A DNA stretch of 64,000 nucleotides from Trichocoleus sp. FACHB-46 (lineage in GTDB: Bacteria; Cyanobacteriota; Cyanobacteriia; FACHB-46), in contig NZ_JACJOD010000006.1 in the NCBI RefSeq assembly GCF_014695385.1, forward strand, positions 620,001 through 684,000. Direction: 5' to 3'. Below, one piece after another: positions 22,482 through 32,550 of the stretch. Position numbers and translations under genes: made by a program. Numbering within the stretch: the stretch's first letter is position 1; every line of letters begins with the position of its first letter. The notes under the pieces were generated by a model. That model was not told the origin of the DNA. It made no database searches and was given only the letters and a program-made list of their open reading frames with translations.

Positions 22482-23249
22482 ATGGACATGCTGTATTTTG
22501 ATGCCTTTAACTCCTTCCGCCTAGCTGAGTTGGAAGTAGGACGACATCTTTACTGGCACCTCGGCAACCTCAAGTTGCACGGGCAGGTATTTATTACCTC
22601 CTGGTTTGTGATTGGACTTCTCGTTCTGTTTTCCTTAGCAGCAACCCGTAATGTCCAAAGAGTGCCGTCAGGACTGCAAAACCTGATGGAATATGCTTTG
22701 GAATACATTCGCGATATTGCTAAGACTCAAATTGGTGAGAAAGACTATCGCCGCTGGGTGCCGTTTGTTGGCACATTATTTCTCTTTATCTTCCTGTCAA
22801 ACTGGTCGGGTGCACTTGTTCCTTGGAAGCTGATTAAGCTATCAGAGGGTGAGTTGGGCGCACCGACTGCTGACATCAACACGACAGTGGCATTTGCCTT
22901 GCTGACCTCCTTGGCATATTTCTACGCAGGGATTAGCAAGAAGGGCTTGGGTTACTTTGCTCACTATGTTGAGCCTGTACCCATCATGTTGCCTTTCAAG
23001 ATTTTGGAAGATTTCACCAGGCCGCTCTCCCTAAGCTTCCGTCTCTTTGGCAACATTCTGGCTGATGAACTAGTTGTAGGAGTTCTCGTACTCTTAGTTC
23101 CTCTGTTCGTGCCGTTGCCAGTGATGGTGCTGGGTCTGTTTACCAGTGCGATTCAGGCGTTGATTTTTGCAACCCTAGCCGCCGCTTACATTGGTGAAGC
23201 TGTGGAAGAGCATGGGCATGGTGGTGAAGAGCATGGGGGACACGCTTAA
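22482..23249 (+). CDS. atpB: ATP synthase F0 subunit a
   Basis: Subunit a provides the two half-channels for protons against the c-ring. The 255-residue protein has five to six membrane helices. The essential arginine lies in [17 protein letters not shown], and the last helix holds the conserved [19 protein letters not shown]. The C-terminus is histidine-rich ([14 protein letters not shown]), an unusual but plausible tail. A second ATG two codons in is an alternative start. A 7-bp hairpin follows in the gap to atpE. Confidence 0.97.
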   Translation: MDMLYFDAFNSFRLAELEVGRHLYWHLGNLKLHGQVFITSWFVIGLLVLFSLAATRNVQRVPSGLQNLMEYALEYIRDIAKTQIGEKDYRRWVPFVGTLFLFIFLSNWSGALVPWKLIKLSEGELGAPTADINTTVAFALLTSLAYFYAGISKKGLGYFAHYVEPVPIMLPFKILEDFTRPLSLSFRLFGNILADELVVGVLVLLVPLFVPLPVMVLGLFTSAIQALIFATLAAAYIGEAVEEHGHGGEEHGGHA

Positions 23250-23261
23250 ATCCCTCAGTTG

Positions 23262-23281
23262 AGGCGTAGCCTATTACGCCT
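23262..23281 (+). promoter_or_regulatory. intercistronic stem-loop upstream of atpE
   Basis: AGGCGTA pairs perfectly with TACGCCT around a GCCTAT loop, 12 bases after the atpB stop and about 135 bases before atpE. There is no T-run. It could protect the atpE portion of the message after cleavage. Confidence 0.5.
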
Positions 23282-23375
23282 ATCTATAGCCCGGTACTAT
23301 CGCAGAAATTGCTTGGTTTAAGTAGTTGCGATCGGTGATTTAGGGCAGCGTGAAAATCACGTATCTGCTAGTTAA

Positions 23376-23663
<288 letters not shown>

Positions 23664-23683
23664 GGCTTTTGGTTACTGATTCC

Positions 23684-23714
23684 GTAGAGATGTGGTCAGC
23701 GATCGCATCTCTAC
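23684..23714 (+). promoter_or_regulatory. intercistronic stem-loop downstream of atpE
   Basis: GTAGAGATG pairs perfectly with CATCTCTAC across a loop of 13 bases that contains a GCGATCGC site. It lies 21 bases after the atpE stop. Lacking a T-run it looks more like a 3' stabiliser or a partial stop than a full terminator. Confidence 0.55.
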
Positions 23715-23782
23715 ACCTAACTATTTTCTAGTTCTAGCCCAATTCAAGCTTGACCCTGCTTGGCAACGGGAAACACGTAATT

Positions 23783-24265
23783 ATGATGCATTCGACAATT
23801 TTACTGGCTGCGGAAACTGCTAAACAGGGTGGGTTATTCGATCTCGATGCCACGCTACCGTTAATGGCGTTGCAGTTTCTGGCTCTAGCCACCGTCTTAA
23901 ACGCGATTTTTTACAAGCCTCTGAGTAACGCGATTGACGGTCGGAACGAGTATATTCGTACCAACCAAGCGGAGGCCAAAGAACGCTTGGCTAAAGCAGA
24001 GCACCTCACCAAGCAGTATGAGCAAGAGCTAGGGGAAGCCCGCCGGAAGGCTCAAGCGATTATTGCTGAGGCTCAAGCTGATGCTCAAAAAATTGCGGCT
24101 CAGATGATCGCGGCAGCACAACAAGAAGCCCAAGCTCAACGAGAACAGGCTCAGCAAGAGCTCGATCAGCAAAAGCAAGTAGCGATGCAATCGTTAGAGC
24201 AGCAGGTTGATGCTCTCAGTCGCCAGATTTTAGAAAAGCTACTCGGCCCTCAGTTGGTTAAGTAG
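23783..24265 (+). CDS. atpG: ATP synthase F0 subunit b'
   Basis: The b' subunit is one of the two different peripheral-stalk b chains found in photosynthetic organisms. An N-terminal membrane helix (about 20-40, [20 protein letters not shown]) is followed by a long, charged coiled coil rich in Ala, Gln and Glu. About 160 residues is normal. ATG codons at 23783 and 23786 are the likely starts, because the preceding 11 codons do not match the family; the frame is open from 23750. Its place between atpE and atpF is diagnostic. Confidence 0.95.
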   Translation: MMHSTILLAAETAKQGGLFDLDATLPLMALQFLALATVLNAIFYKPLSNAIDGRNEYIRTNQAEAKERLAKAEHLTKQYEQELGEARRKAQAIIAEAQADAQKIAAQMIAAAQQEAQAQREQAQQELDQQKQVAMQSLEQQVDALSRQILEKLLGPQLVK

Positions 24266-24381
24266 ATCTAGCTCAAGCGTTGGGAGATGGAATCGGGGAA
24301 TCGCGGCAGCTTCAGTCGTGGTTTGTAGCTCTGGTTAGCGACCAGACTTTGGCATGAGCAGCGCAGTTATGGATGAGTATC

Positions 24382-24945
24382 ATGGGGACTTTTTTATTAC
24401 TAGCAACGGCAGGTAGTGCAGCTGCCTCCGAATTGGTAGAGGCAACTGAGGAAGGTGGGTTTGGTTTAAATTTCGATATTTTAGAAACCAACCTAATCAA
24501 CCTCGCCATCATTATTTTTGTGCTGTTCTATTTCGGGCGGAAGTTCTTGGGCGGTATCCTGACAGAGCGTCGCTCGGCAATTGAAACAGCGATTCAGGAT
24601 GCAGAGAAACGCCAGCGAGAAGCTGCGTCCGCTCTGGCAGGACAACAGCAAAAGCTAGCTCAAGCGCAAGCTGAGGCAGAACGCATCCGGGCGACAGCGG
24701 AGCAAAACGCTCAAACCGCCAAGGAAGCAATTCTGGCTCAAGCAGCACAAGACGTGGAGGTGATACAGGTCACTGGGGTTCAAGGAACGAATGCTGACCA
24801 AGAGCGGGCGATCGCAGAACTGCGTCAACGAGCAGCAGCTTTGGCGGTGCAGCGGGTTGAATCTCAGATTGGTAACTACTTAAACGACGGTGCCCAACAA
24901 CAGTTGATTGATCGCAGCATTGCGCTGTTAGGAGGCAACTCATGA
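24382..24945 (+). CDS. atpF: ATP synthase F0 subunit b
   Basis: This is the second peripheral-stalk chain. The ATG at 24382 gives the family N-terminus [11 protein letters not shown]; an ATG three codons earlier (24373) is less likely. A membrane helix ([18 protein letters not shown]) follows a short acidic lumenal leader, then a long coiled coil ([20 protein letters not shown] and on) and the C-terminal IDRSIALLG motif that contacts delta. The final four bases overlap the start of atpD (ATGA), so the two are translationally coupled. Confidence 0.96.
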   Translation: MGTFLLLATAGSAAASELVEATEEGGFGLNFDILETNLINLAIIIFVLFYFGRKFLGGILTERRSAIETAIQDAEKRQREAASALAGQQQKLAQAQAEAERIRATAEQNAQTAKEAILAQAAQDVEVIQVTGVQGTNADQERAIAELRQRAAALAVQRVESQIGNYLNDGAQQQLIDRSIALLGGNS

Positions 24946-25499
24946 GAGACAGCATTGTAGTGGGTCAAATCGTCGAGCCCTATGCTCAGGCTCTGATGTC
25001 AGTTGCCCAATCCAACAACATTGTTGACCGCGTGGGTGAAGACGTTAGCGCTTTACTAGAGCTGCTGACCAGCTCGGAAGATTTGCGTAATTTTCTGGCG
25101 AATCCTCTAACCAAGGCTGACGTAAAAAAGTCAGTTTTACAGCAGGTGACTGGCGATCAATTGCATCCTTACACTCGCAACTTCCTCAGCCTGTTAGTTG
25201 ATCGAGGCCGCATTCTCTTCATTGAGGGCATTTGTAAGCAGTACCAGGCTTTGTTGCGTAAGCAAAACCAAACTGTTCTGGCTGAAGTGATTTCTACTGT
25301 AGAGCTCAATGAAGAGCAACAGCGATCTGTGCGAGAGAAAGTGACAGCGATGACCAATGCTCGCCAGGTTGAGCTTGCAACCAAGATTGACCCAGACCTA
25401 ATCGGTGGCGTCATCATTAAGGTGGGTTCACAAGTGGTTGATGCAAGTATCCGGGGTCAGCTACGACGTATTTCTCTCCGTTTGAGTAGTGCCGCCTAG
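24942..25499 (+). CDS. atpD: ATP synthase F1 subunit delta
   Basis: Delta (OSCP type) joins the peripheral stalk to the top of the alpha3beta3 head. The 185-residue protein shows the family features AEPYAQAL-like [13 protein letters not shown] at the N-terminus, [15 protein letters not shown], and the C-terminal [30 protein letters not shown]. It begins within the last codons of atpF and is 54 bases ahead of atpA. A pyrimidine-rich simple repeat lies in that gap (25516-25535). Confidence 0.97.
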   Translation: MRDSIVVGQIVEPYAQALMSVAQSNNIVDRVGEDVSALLELLTSSEDLRNFLANPLTKADVKKSVLQQVTGDQLHPYTRNFLSLLVDRGRILFIEGICKQYQALLRKQNQTVLAEVISTVELNEEQQRSVREKVTAMTNARQVELATKIDPDLIGGVIIKVGSQVVDASIRGQLRRISLRLSSAA

Positions 25500-27071
<1,572 letters not shown>

Positions 27072-27079
27072 GAGATGAG

Positions 27080-27153
27080 CCATTAGCGGTTAGCCAGTGG
27101 TGGCTTAGTCTTCAAACACTAGTAGCTCATGGCTAATCGCTGATCGCTAATGG
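27080..27153 (+). promoter_or_regulatory. bulged inverted repeat spanning the atpC leader
   Basis: CCATTAGCG (27080-27088) pairs with CGCTAATGG (27145-27153), and GTTAGCC (27089-27095) pairs, with one wobble, with GGCTAAT (27131-27137). The far arm ends in the first two G of the GGAGGG site that precedes the atpC ATG, so folding could partly mask it. A role in setting gamma-subunit output is inference. Confidence 0.45.
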
Positions 27154-27165
27154 AGGGAAATAACT

Positions 27166-28113
27166 ATGGCAAATCTCAAAGTCATTCGCGATCGCATTCA
27201 GTCGGTCAAAAATACCAAAAAAATCACGGAAGCAATGCGCCTTGTGGCTGCTGCTAAAGTGCGTCGAGCTCAAGAGCAGGTAATCGCAACCCGTCCCTTT
27301 GCTGATCGCTTGGCACAGGTGCTGTACGGTTTGCAAACTCGCCTACGGTTTGAAGATGTAGACCTACCTCTGCTGAGAAAGCGCGAAGTCCGTACTGTGG
27401 GTCTGTTAGTGATTTCGGGCGATCGCGGTCTCTGTGGAGCTTATAACTCCAACGTAATCCGCCGAGCTGAAAATCGGGCCAAAGAGCTGAAAGCAGAAGG
27501 CCTAGATTACAAGTTCATCATGGTTGGCCGCAAATCCTCGCAGTACTTTCAGCGCCGGGACCAACCGATCAGCGCTAGCTACACAGGTTTAGAGCAAGTG
27601 CCCACGGCTCAAGAAGCCTCGGAAATTGCAGATGAAATCTTGTCGCTGTTTCTCTCAGAGACTGTCGATCGTATTGAGTTGGTTTACACCCGCTTTGTGT
27701 CTTTGATTAGCTCTCGGCCTGTGATTCAGACGCTGTTGCCTCTTGATCCTCAGGGTTTAGAGACACCCGATGATGAGATCTTCCGGTTGACCAGTCGCGG
27801 TGGACAGTTCCAAGTAGAACGCTCCAGAGTTAGCGCTGAAGCCAGAGCGCTGCCTCGCGACATGATCTTCGAGCAAGATCCAGTACAAATCTTGGATGCT
27901 CTCTTGCCTCTGTATCTGAACAATCAGTTACTACGGGCTTTGCAAGAGTCGGCGGCTAGTGAACTGGCAGCTCGAATGACGGCCATGAACAATGCTAGTG
28001 AAAACGCTAGTGAGTTGATTAGTGGTTTGACTTTGTCCTACAACAAAGCGCGTCAGGCTGCGATCACTCAGGAAATTCTAGAGGTAGTTGGTGGAGCTGA
28101 AGCTCTTGGCTAA
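27166..28113 (+). CDS. atpC: ATP synthase F1 subunit gamma
   Basis: Gamma is the central rotor shaft. The 315-residue length includes the extra central segment of cyanobacterial and chloroplast gamma (about 195-235, [20 protein letters not shown]), which damps ATP hydrolysis in the dark. No regulatory Cys pair is present, as expected for cyanobacteria. N-terminal [20 protein letters not shown] and C-terminal [22 protein letters not shown] are the family signatures. GGAGGG lies 8-10 bases ahead of the ATG. It is the last gene of the operon. Confidence 0.98.
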   Translation: MANLKVIRDRIQSVKNTKKITEAMRLVAAAKVRRAQEQVIATRPFADRLAQVLYGLQTRLRFEDVDLPLLRKREVRTVGLLVISGDRGLCGAYNSNVIRRAENRAKELKAEGLDYKFIMVGRKSSQYFQRRDQPISASYTGLEQVPTAQEASEIADEILSLFLSETVDRIELVYTRFVSLISSRPVIQTLLPLDPQGLETPDDEIFRLTSRGGQFQVERSRVSAEARALPRDMIFEQDPVQILDALLPLYLNNQLLRALQESAASELAARMTAMNNASENASELISGLTLSYNKARQAAITQEILEVVGGAEALG

Positions 28114-28142
28114 ACACTAATAGAAACCCTACTTGAAAAGGA

Positions 28143-28182
28143 ATTAAAAATGCGTCTGAGCTAACTCAGGCGCATTTTTAAT
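28143..28182 (+). terminator. Rho-independent terminator of the ATP synthase operon
   Basis: An 18-bp stem (ATTAAAAATGCGTCTGAG with CTCAGGCGCATTTTTAAT, one G-T wobble) around a CTAA loop lies 30 bases past the atpC stop. The right arm supplies the T-run. The stem is nearly symmetrical, so it could also stop the convergent acyltransferase transcript. Confidence 0.9.
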
Positions 28183-28216
28183 GAGGGAATAACCTTCCTA
28201 ATCCGCTGGATCAGTC

Positions 28217-29335
28217 TCAAAGCTTGGTCAAAGGACGTATCAACTTAGTGTTAAATAATGAACTTATCTTAAAATCTCTTAAATTTAGAGATGGCTTTTC
28301 AATCCAGCGATAGCTAGGAATAGCCAGCAAAGTAGTTAACCCCAAGGAAAGAAGAAAATAGACGGAGAATCCGTATTTGTTAACCTTAAAGAAGGCAAGA
28401 ATTTGTTGTATAGGAAACGCATAAATATATAACCCGTAAGAAAAGTCTCCATATCGATCAAAATGACTAAAAGGGAGTTCACAGGCAAGCCAAAAAATCA
28501 CGTAAGAGAGTGATGGACCTAGTAGAAGTGCAAAGATAGGCTGATGAATGCCACAAATTATACTTATTAGTGTTAATACAGCAGAAAAAATAAAGATACG
28601 CGTACTAAAAATTATATCTTTTGAATATAAAAATAAAACAGAGCCGGAAAAGAAATACATCATCATTCTTAAACCTTCTTTGTCCGCTAGTAAATTAGAA
28701 AATTTGGCTCCTGTACCAGGGATTAGACTTTCTAATGTGTATCCTCCCCATAAAAATATAAATATTCCAATCACAAAGACTCTAGCTGACTTTAGAATAT
28801 GCAATCTGCCTAGAATGCCGATTGCTAGGTAGCACTTAAATTCATATATCAATGTCCACAGAGAGCCGTTGAAGGCGGAAGGAAACGGAATATTATTCAA
28901 GAGACCAGCAACGCCATATTGGTTCATTCTGAGAAGGAAATTTACCTTGATGTAGTTAATAGGATTGTCTATTTTAGACTGGAAATAGTTATTCAGATTG
29001 CCATGTGTAGCAAGATAGACAATAGGAGCAAAAAATAGAATGGTTATTAACAAACACACCCAAAAACCTGGAAATATCCTGAGAAATCGATGCCATAAAA
29101 AACGTGAGATCGATACAGATCTAATATAGCTACGTGTGATTAAGAAGCCGCTGATAATGAAGAAGCAATCAACTGCAAGTTCTCCGTAGCTTCCTTGAAA
29201 TACTTTAAATATCCTTTCAGAACCAAAGCCTCCTAAAACAAATGAATGTGAGAACACAACCAGGGCTGCGAACAAAAATCTTAAAAACCCTAAGCTATTC
29301 TTTTTAGATTCAAAAACTTGGCTTAAATTGCGCAT
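28217..29335 (-). CDS. acyltransferase 3 family membrane protein
   Basis: This polytopic membrane protein (372 residues, about ten helices) belongs to the OafA/NolL/WecH acyltransferase-3 family, which O-acetylates or acylates surface polysaccharides, lipids or sugars. Family marks are LRFLFAALVVFSHSF with the conserved histidine (about residue 30), DCFFIISGFLITRS, the basic HRFLRIFPGFW motif and NGSLWTLIYEF. The gene is visibly more AT-rich than its neighbours and has no HIP1 octamer, which suggests recent acquisition. It is transcribed towards the ATP synthase terminator. The acyl acceptor is unknown. Confidence 0.9.
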   Translation of the reverse strand: MRNLSQVFESKKNSLGFLRFLFAALVVFSHSFVLGGFGSERIFKVFQGSYGELAVDCFFIISGFLITRSYIRSVSISRFLWHRFLRIFPGFWVCLLITILFFAPIVYLATHGNLNNYFQSKIDNPINYIKVNFLLRMNQYGVAGLLNNIPFPSAFNGSLWTLIYEFKCYLAIGILGRLHILKSARVFVIGIFIFLWGGYTLESLIPGTGAKFSNLLADKEGLRMMMYFFSGSVLFLYSKDIIFSTRIFIFSAVLTLISIICGIHQPIFALLLGPSLSYVIFWLACELPFSHFDRYGDFSYGLYIYAFPIQQILAFFKVNKYGFSVYFLLSLGLTTLLAIPSYRWIEKPSLNLRDFKISSLFNTKLIRPLTKL

Positions 29336-29580
29336 AGACTTTGATTGTTCATAGTGATTTTAGTGGAGTACAGAAATCCTTGGTATGAGAAGTAATTTAG
29401 CAAATTTTAATGCCTGACGTTAGTCACTCCAAGCTGATAAAGGGCCTAGGATTTTTTTGTGCTCTAGCTCTAAAATGGGAAGTACTTAAGTATGAAAAAT
29501 GCAATACCCGATTCGTCTCGTGAAATAATAGACAAGAGTAGTTGTTTTGTTGAGGTATATTTACCTCGCATTATTGGTTT

Positions 29581-29910
29581 ATGTCCCAAACTTACAAAGT
29601 TCAAATTCAGCATCAGGGCAACAGCCATGCTTTAGAAGTGCCAGCCGATCGCACCGTTCTGGAGGTAGCTACAGAAGCAGGCGTGGAACTGCCCAGTTCT
29701 TGCAATGCTGGAGTCTGCACTACCTGTGCTGCGCAGATTACAGAAGGTAACGTTGAGCAGGGTGATGGCATGGGAATTAGTCAAGAGCTACAGCAACAAG
29801 GTTATGCACTTTTATGCGTAGCTTATCCTCGCTCTGACCTCAAGATTGAAACTGAGAAAGAAGACGTTGTATATCATCTGCAATTTGGGCAATTCCAAGA
29901 GCGCAAGTAA
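29581..29910 (+). CDS. plant-type [2Fe-2S] ferredoxin, Fed2/FdC2-like
   Basis: The 109-residue protein has the chloroplast-type cluster ligands in PSSCNAGVCTTCAAQ and a fourth cysteine in ALLCVAYPRSDLKIET. The C-terminus runs on for about 20 residues (KEDVVYHLQFGQF) past the usual ferredoxin end. That extension and the MGISQELQQQGYALLC segment resemble the low-abundance Fed2 type (Synechocystis slr1828; plant FdC2), which is tied to iron response rather than bulk photosynthetic electron flow. The assignment to that subgroup is from memory of the family. It stands alone on the plus strand. Confidence 0.85.
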   Translation: MSQTYKVQIQHQGNSHALEVPADRTVLEVATEAGVELPSSCNAGVCTTCAAQITEGNVEQGDGMGISQELQQQGYALLCVAYPRSDLKIETEKEDVVYHLQFGQFQERK

Positions 29911-30031
29911 TTTCTTATTCTGAGATAAAAGCTTGCTTCAGGTTAGAAGTAGCCAGTTGCTAACTTCTCCAAAGTTAACCGTACTCAGCGGCAATGTGGC
30001 ATAAACTAATACAGCGTTGGAATCAGCAACT

Positions 30032-30235
30032 ATGACGACCCACTTTATTACGGCTGAAATCGATCTGCAAGAGTGCCCAGTAGCGATGCATCAAGCGATT
30101 GAGGCAGAACTGCAAAAGCGAGGTCAACCCTTGCGTTGGGCAGTTACCGATGTAAATGTAGAGCAACAAAAAGCCTATATTGATGCGATCGTAACCTCTG
30201 ATGCAGCTACGTCTGAGACTGTAATCACGGCTTGA
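30032..30235 (+). CDS. conserved small hypothetical protein, coupled to DUF3326
   Basis: A 67-residue acidic protein starts MTTHFITAEIDLQECP and has alternating polar and hydrophobic residues suggesting a small alpha/beta fold (HQAIEAELQKRGQPLRWAVTDVN, then KAYIDAIVT). The ATG at 30032 is preferred to a longer frame from 30017. Its stop overlaps the TTG start of the DUF3326 gene (TTGA), so the two are translationally coupled and probably act together. There is no known motif and no membrane segment. Confidence 0.7.
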   Translation: MTTHFITAEIDLQECPVAMHQAIEAELQKRGQPLRWAVTDVNVEQQKAYIDAIVTSDAATSETVITA

Positions 30236-31296
30236 TTCAGCGTCCCTACACTGTTTTACTAATTGTTCCAACCGGGATTGGAGCGGCGATCGGGGGTTAT
30301 GCAGGCGATGCTCTGCCTGTAGCCCGAGCGATCGCCCAAGTTGCGGATTGCCTGATCACCCACCCCAACGTGCTCAATGGCGCTCAGCTTTATTGGCCCT
30401 TACCGAATGTACTGTATGTCGAGGGGTACGGGCTTGATCAGTTTGCCTCAGGACAATGGGGCTTGCGATCGGTGCATCAAAACCGAGTCGGGTTGGTTCT
30501 TGATCAAGGCATTGAACCAGAGTTGCGAGTGCGACAGCTACAAGCCGCCGATGCCACTCGCGCTACCTTAGGTTTGAACTTAACTGATTATGTCGTGACT
30601 GATGCTCCTTTAGGGGTGGAGTTACGCACTGCGGATTCGGGAGCTACTTGGGGCACAATTCAGAACCCGGATAGTTTGCTACGAGCGGTTGAACGACTGA
30701 TTACGCAGGCACGAGCTGAGGCGATCGCAGTCGTGGCTCGGTTTCCGGATGATGTCGATAGCGAAGCGCTGCAACAGTACCGTCATGGGCAAGGCGTTGA
30801 TCCCTTGGCAGGTGCAGAAGCGGTGATCAGTCACTTGGTAGTCCGAACCTTTCAAATTCCCTGTGCTCATGCGCCTGCTTTGGCACCGCTACCCCTAGAT
30901 CCAGAAATTTCTCCCCGTTCTGCTGCGGAAGAGTTGGGCTACACCTTTTTACCTTGTGTGTTGGCAGGACTCAGCCGAGCGCCGCAATTTACAACTCAGT
31001 GTTCTCCCCACATCAAGGATGAAAGTGAAATCTGGTGCGATCGCGTGGACGCAGTCGTCATCCCTGAAACAGCCTGTGGTGGTAGCGCTGTGTTAAGTTT
31101 CAGCCACTCTCAAGCTCAAATCATTACGGTGCGTGAGAATCAAACTAAAATGCGGGTGCCGCCATCTCGGTTGGGCATCAAAGCCATCCAAGTGAGCTCT
31201 TATTTAGAGGCTCTTGGCGTGTTGGTAGCGCATCGAGCTGGCATTAGTCCGACTATGCTTCAGCCTCACGTTGCACCCATTCGTCACTTGGCCTGA
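30232..31296 (+). CDS. DUF3326 domain protein
   Basis: I recognise the DUF3326 family (about 340 residues, found in cyanobacteria and plastid-bearing plants), whose function is not known. Features are the N-terminal LIVPTGIGAAIGGYAGDA, THPNVLNGAQLYWPLPNVLYVEGYGLD, a central SRAPQF region and the C-terminal GIKAIQVSSYLEALGVLVAHRAG. The start is a TTG overlapping the stop of the small upstream gene. The glycine-rich first strand and the absence of membrane helices suggest a soluble nucleotide- or cofactor-binding enzyme, but that is inference. Confidence 0.88.
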   Translation: MIQRPYTVLLIVPTGIGAAIGGYAGDALPVARAIAQVADCLITHPNVLNGAQLYWPLPNVLYVEGYGLDQFASGQWGLRSVHQNRVGLVLDQGIEPELRVRQLQAADATRATLGLNLTDYVVTDAPLGVELRTADSGATWGTIQNPDSLLRAVERLITQARAEAIAVVARFPDDVDSEALQQYRHGQGVDPLAGAEAVISHLVVRTFQIPCAHAPALAPLPLDPEISPRSAAEELGYTFLPCVLAGLSRAPQFTTQCSPHIKDESEIWCDRVDAVVIPETACGGSAVLSFSHSQAQIITVRENQTKMRVPPSRLGIKAIQVSSYLEALGVLVAHRAGISPTMLQPHVAPIRHLA

Positions 31297-31414
31297 AATC
31301 TAGTCTGAAACAGGTGTAACTGAATTTAGGTTTTCGTTAAGCTGTAACGGATCGACTATTTCTAGACCCTGTTGGTGTAGTAGTTGAGTTGTAACTTAGC
31401 CTTTCCCTAGTTTT

Positions 31415-32017
31415 GTGGCAAATCAGCTTCCTCAAACTCCCGAAACCGAAACTCTAACCCGCGTCCAAGTTTTAATTGCGATGGGCGTCACAGCTTTATT
31501 TTTGTTGATGGTTGCCAAGATTTGGCAGCGAGTGGGTGGGGTTCCTCTGCTACCACTGGATTGGATGGGAAATGCTCCCTTCTGGGGGATCGGACTTGGC
31601 TTAGGAATTTCTGCAACCAGCGCAATCATTTATCGCCTTTGGCCTGCTTATCGCCAAAGTGCAAATCTTTATCTAGACCTCGTGATTAAGCCTTTGGCTT
31701 GGCCTGATTTGGTTTGGTTGGGCCTTTTGCCTGGACTAAGCGAGGAACTGCTGTTTCGTGGCGTGATGCTACCCGCGTTGGGATTTGATCTGACAGGTTT
31801 AGCTCTTTCCAGCTTATGTTTTGGGGTACTACACCTCAGTAGTCCTAAAAATTGGCCCTATATGCTCTGGGCTATGGCCATTGGGGCGGTATTAGGGCTT
31901 AGTGCTCTCATTACAGGCAATTTGCTTGTGCCTTTAGCGGCTCATATTGTGACTAATTTGATTTCTGGCTGTGTCTGGAAGTGGCACAGTGATCAGAAGC
32001 CTAATCCTTCCGTTTGA
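31415..32017 (+). CDS. CPBP family intramembrane glutamic endopeptidase
   Basis: This 200-residue integral membrane protein has about six helices. It has the CPBP (Abi/CAAX) signature: motif 1 SEELLFRG with Glu110, Glu111 and Arg115, motif 2 FGVLHL with His140, and motif 3 AAHIVTN with His177 and Asn181. Family members cleave prenylated or membrane peptides or are immunity proteins to bacteriocins; the role in cyanobacteria is unknown. It begins with GTG at 31415. No bacteriocin-like gene is adjacent. Confidence 0.88.
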   Translation: MANQLPQTPETETLTRVQVLIAMGVTALFLLMVAKIWQRVGGVPLLPLDWMGNAPFWGIGLGLGISATSAIIYRLWPAYRQSANLYLDLVIKPLAWPDLVWLGLLPGLSEELLFRGVMLPALGFDLTGLALSSLCFGVLHLSSPKNWPYMLWAMAIGAVLGLSALITGNLLVPLAAHIVTNLISGCVWKWHSDQKPNPSV

Positions 32018-32071
32018 GCTTAGCTATTACTTAAAGGGAAAACCTAGAACAGCGGCAGCAAATGGCTGCGC

Positions 32072-32314
32072 CTAAAATCTGAGTCCTGCTAAACCACTAG
32101 CGTTTTCTCGATGAATGCAACCATCAGCGATCGCATCGCGCAGAATGGCTACCAAAGACCGATCGCGATCGCTCAGGCTGCCTCGCTCTAACAAACGATG
32201 AATTTGAGTTTCAGCAGCAGGTGAGAGAACTCCGGAGGAGAGCGCGTTGCGAACAAAAAATTCAACGCTATCGGTCCTCAAACTGTTATCAGTGGCACTG
32301 CTTAAATTCAACAT
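32072..32314 (-). CDS. small conserved protein, paralogue of the 61999-62205 gene
   Basis: An 80-residue protein from the ATG at 32314 is read as MLNLSSATDNSLRTDSVEFF; the open frame runs 19 codons further, but those residues do not look conserved. It has a helical core: VEFFVRNALSSGVLSPAAETQIHRLL then LSDRDRSLVAILRDAIADGCI. The same layout (a short helix, 'G-x-L-[ST]', a helix, 'D-[RK]-x-L-[IV]-x-[IR]', 'A/G-I-x-x-G') is in the 68-residue product at 61999. The function is unknown, probably a small regulator or scaffold. Confidence 0.65.
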   Translation of the reverse strand: MLNLSSATDNSLRTDSVEFFVRNALSSGVLSPAAETQIHRLLERGSLSDRDRSLVAILRDAIADGCIHRENASGLAGLRF

Positions 32315-32487
32315 AATTTGATTAAACGAGAACCGAGGGAATGGCGGACAAAAACTTAGCTTCACTTCCACTTCCCTATATTCCTGAATGATTCTCTAAG
32401 CTTGCACCCTGCGAATGGGCGATTTCGTGAAGATTGTATGAAAAACAATAGTTGTAAGAATAAAGATTAGGAAGCAAGACAAGCATG

Positions 32488-32515
32488 AAAAAACCTCTCC
32501 TTTATGGGGAGAGGT
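32488..32515 (-). terminator. Rho-independent terminator of the repeat-protein gene
   Basis: On the minus strand ACCTCTCC pairs with GGAGAGGT around a 7-base loop and is followed by six T. It lies about 35 bases past the stop of the 1057-residue protein gene. Confidence 0.85.
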
Positions 32516-32550
32516 GTAGTCTGGAGTGAAATTTAAATCAGAGAAATCAA

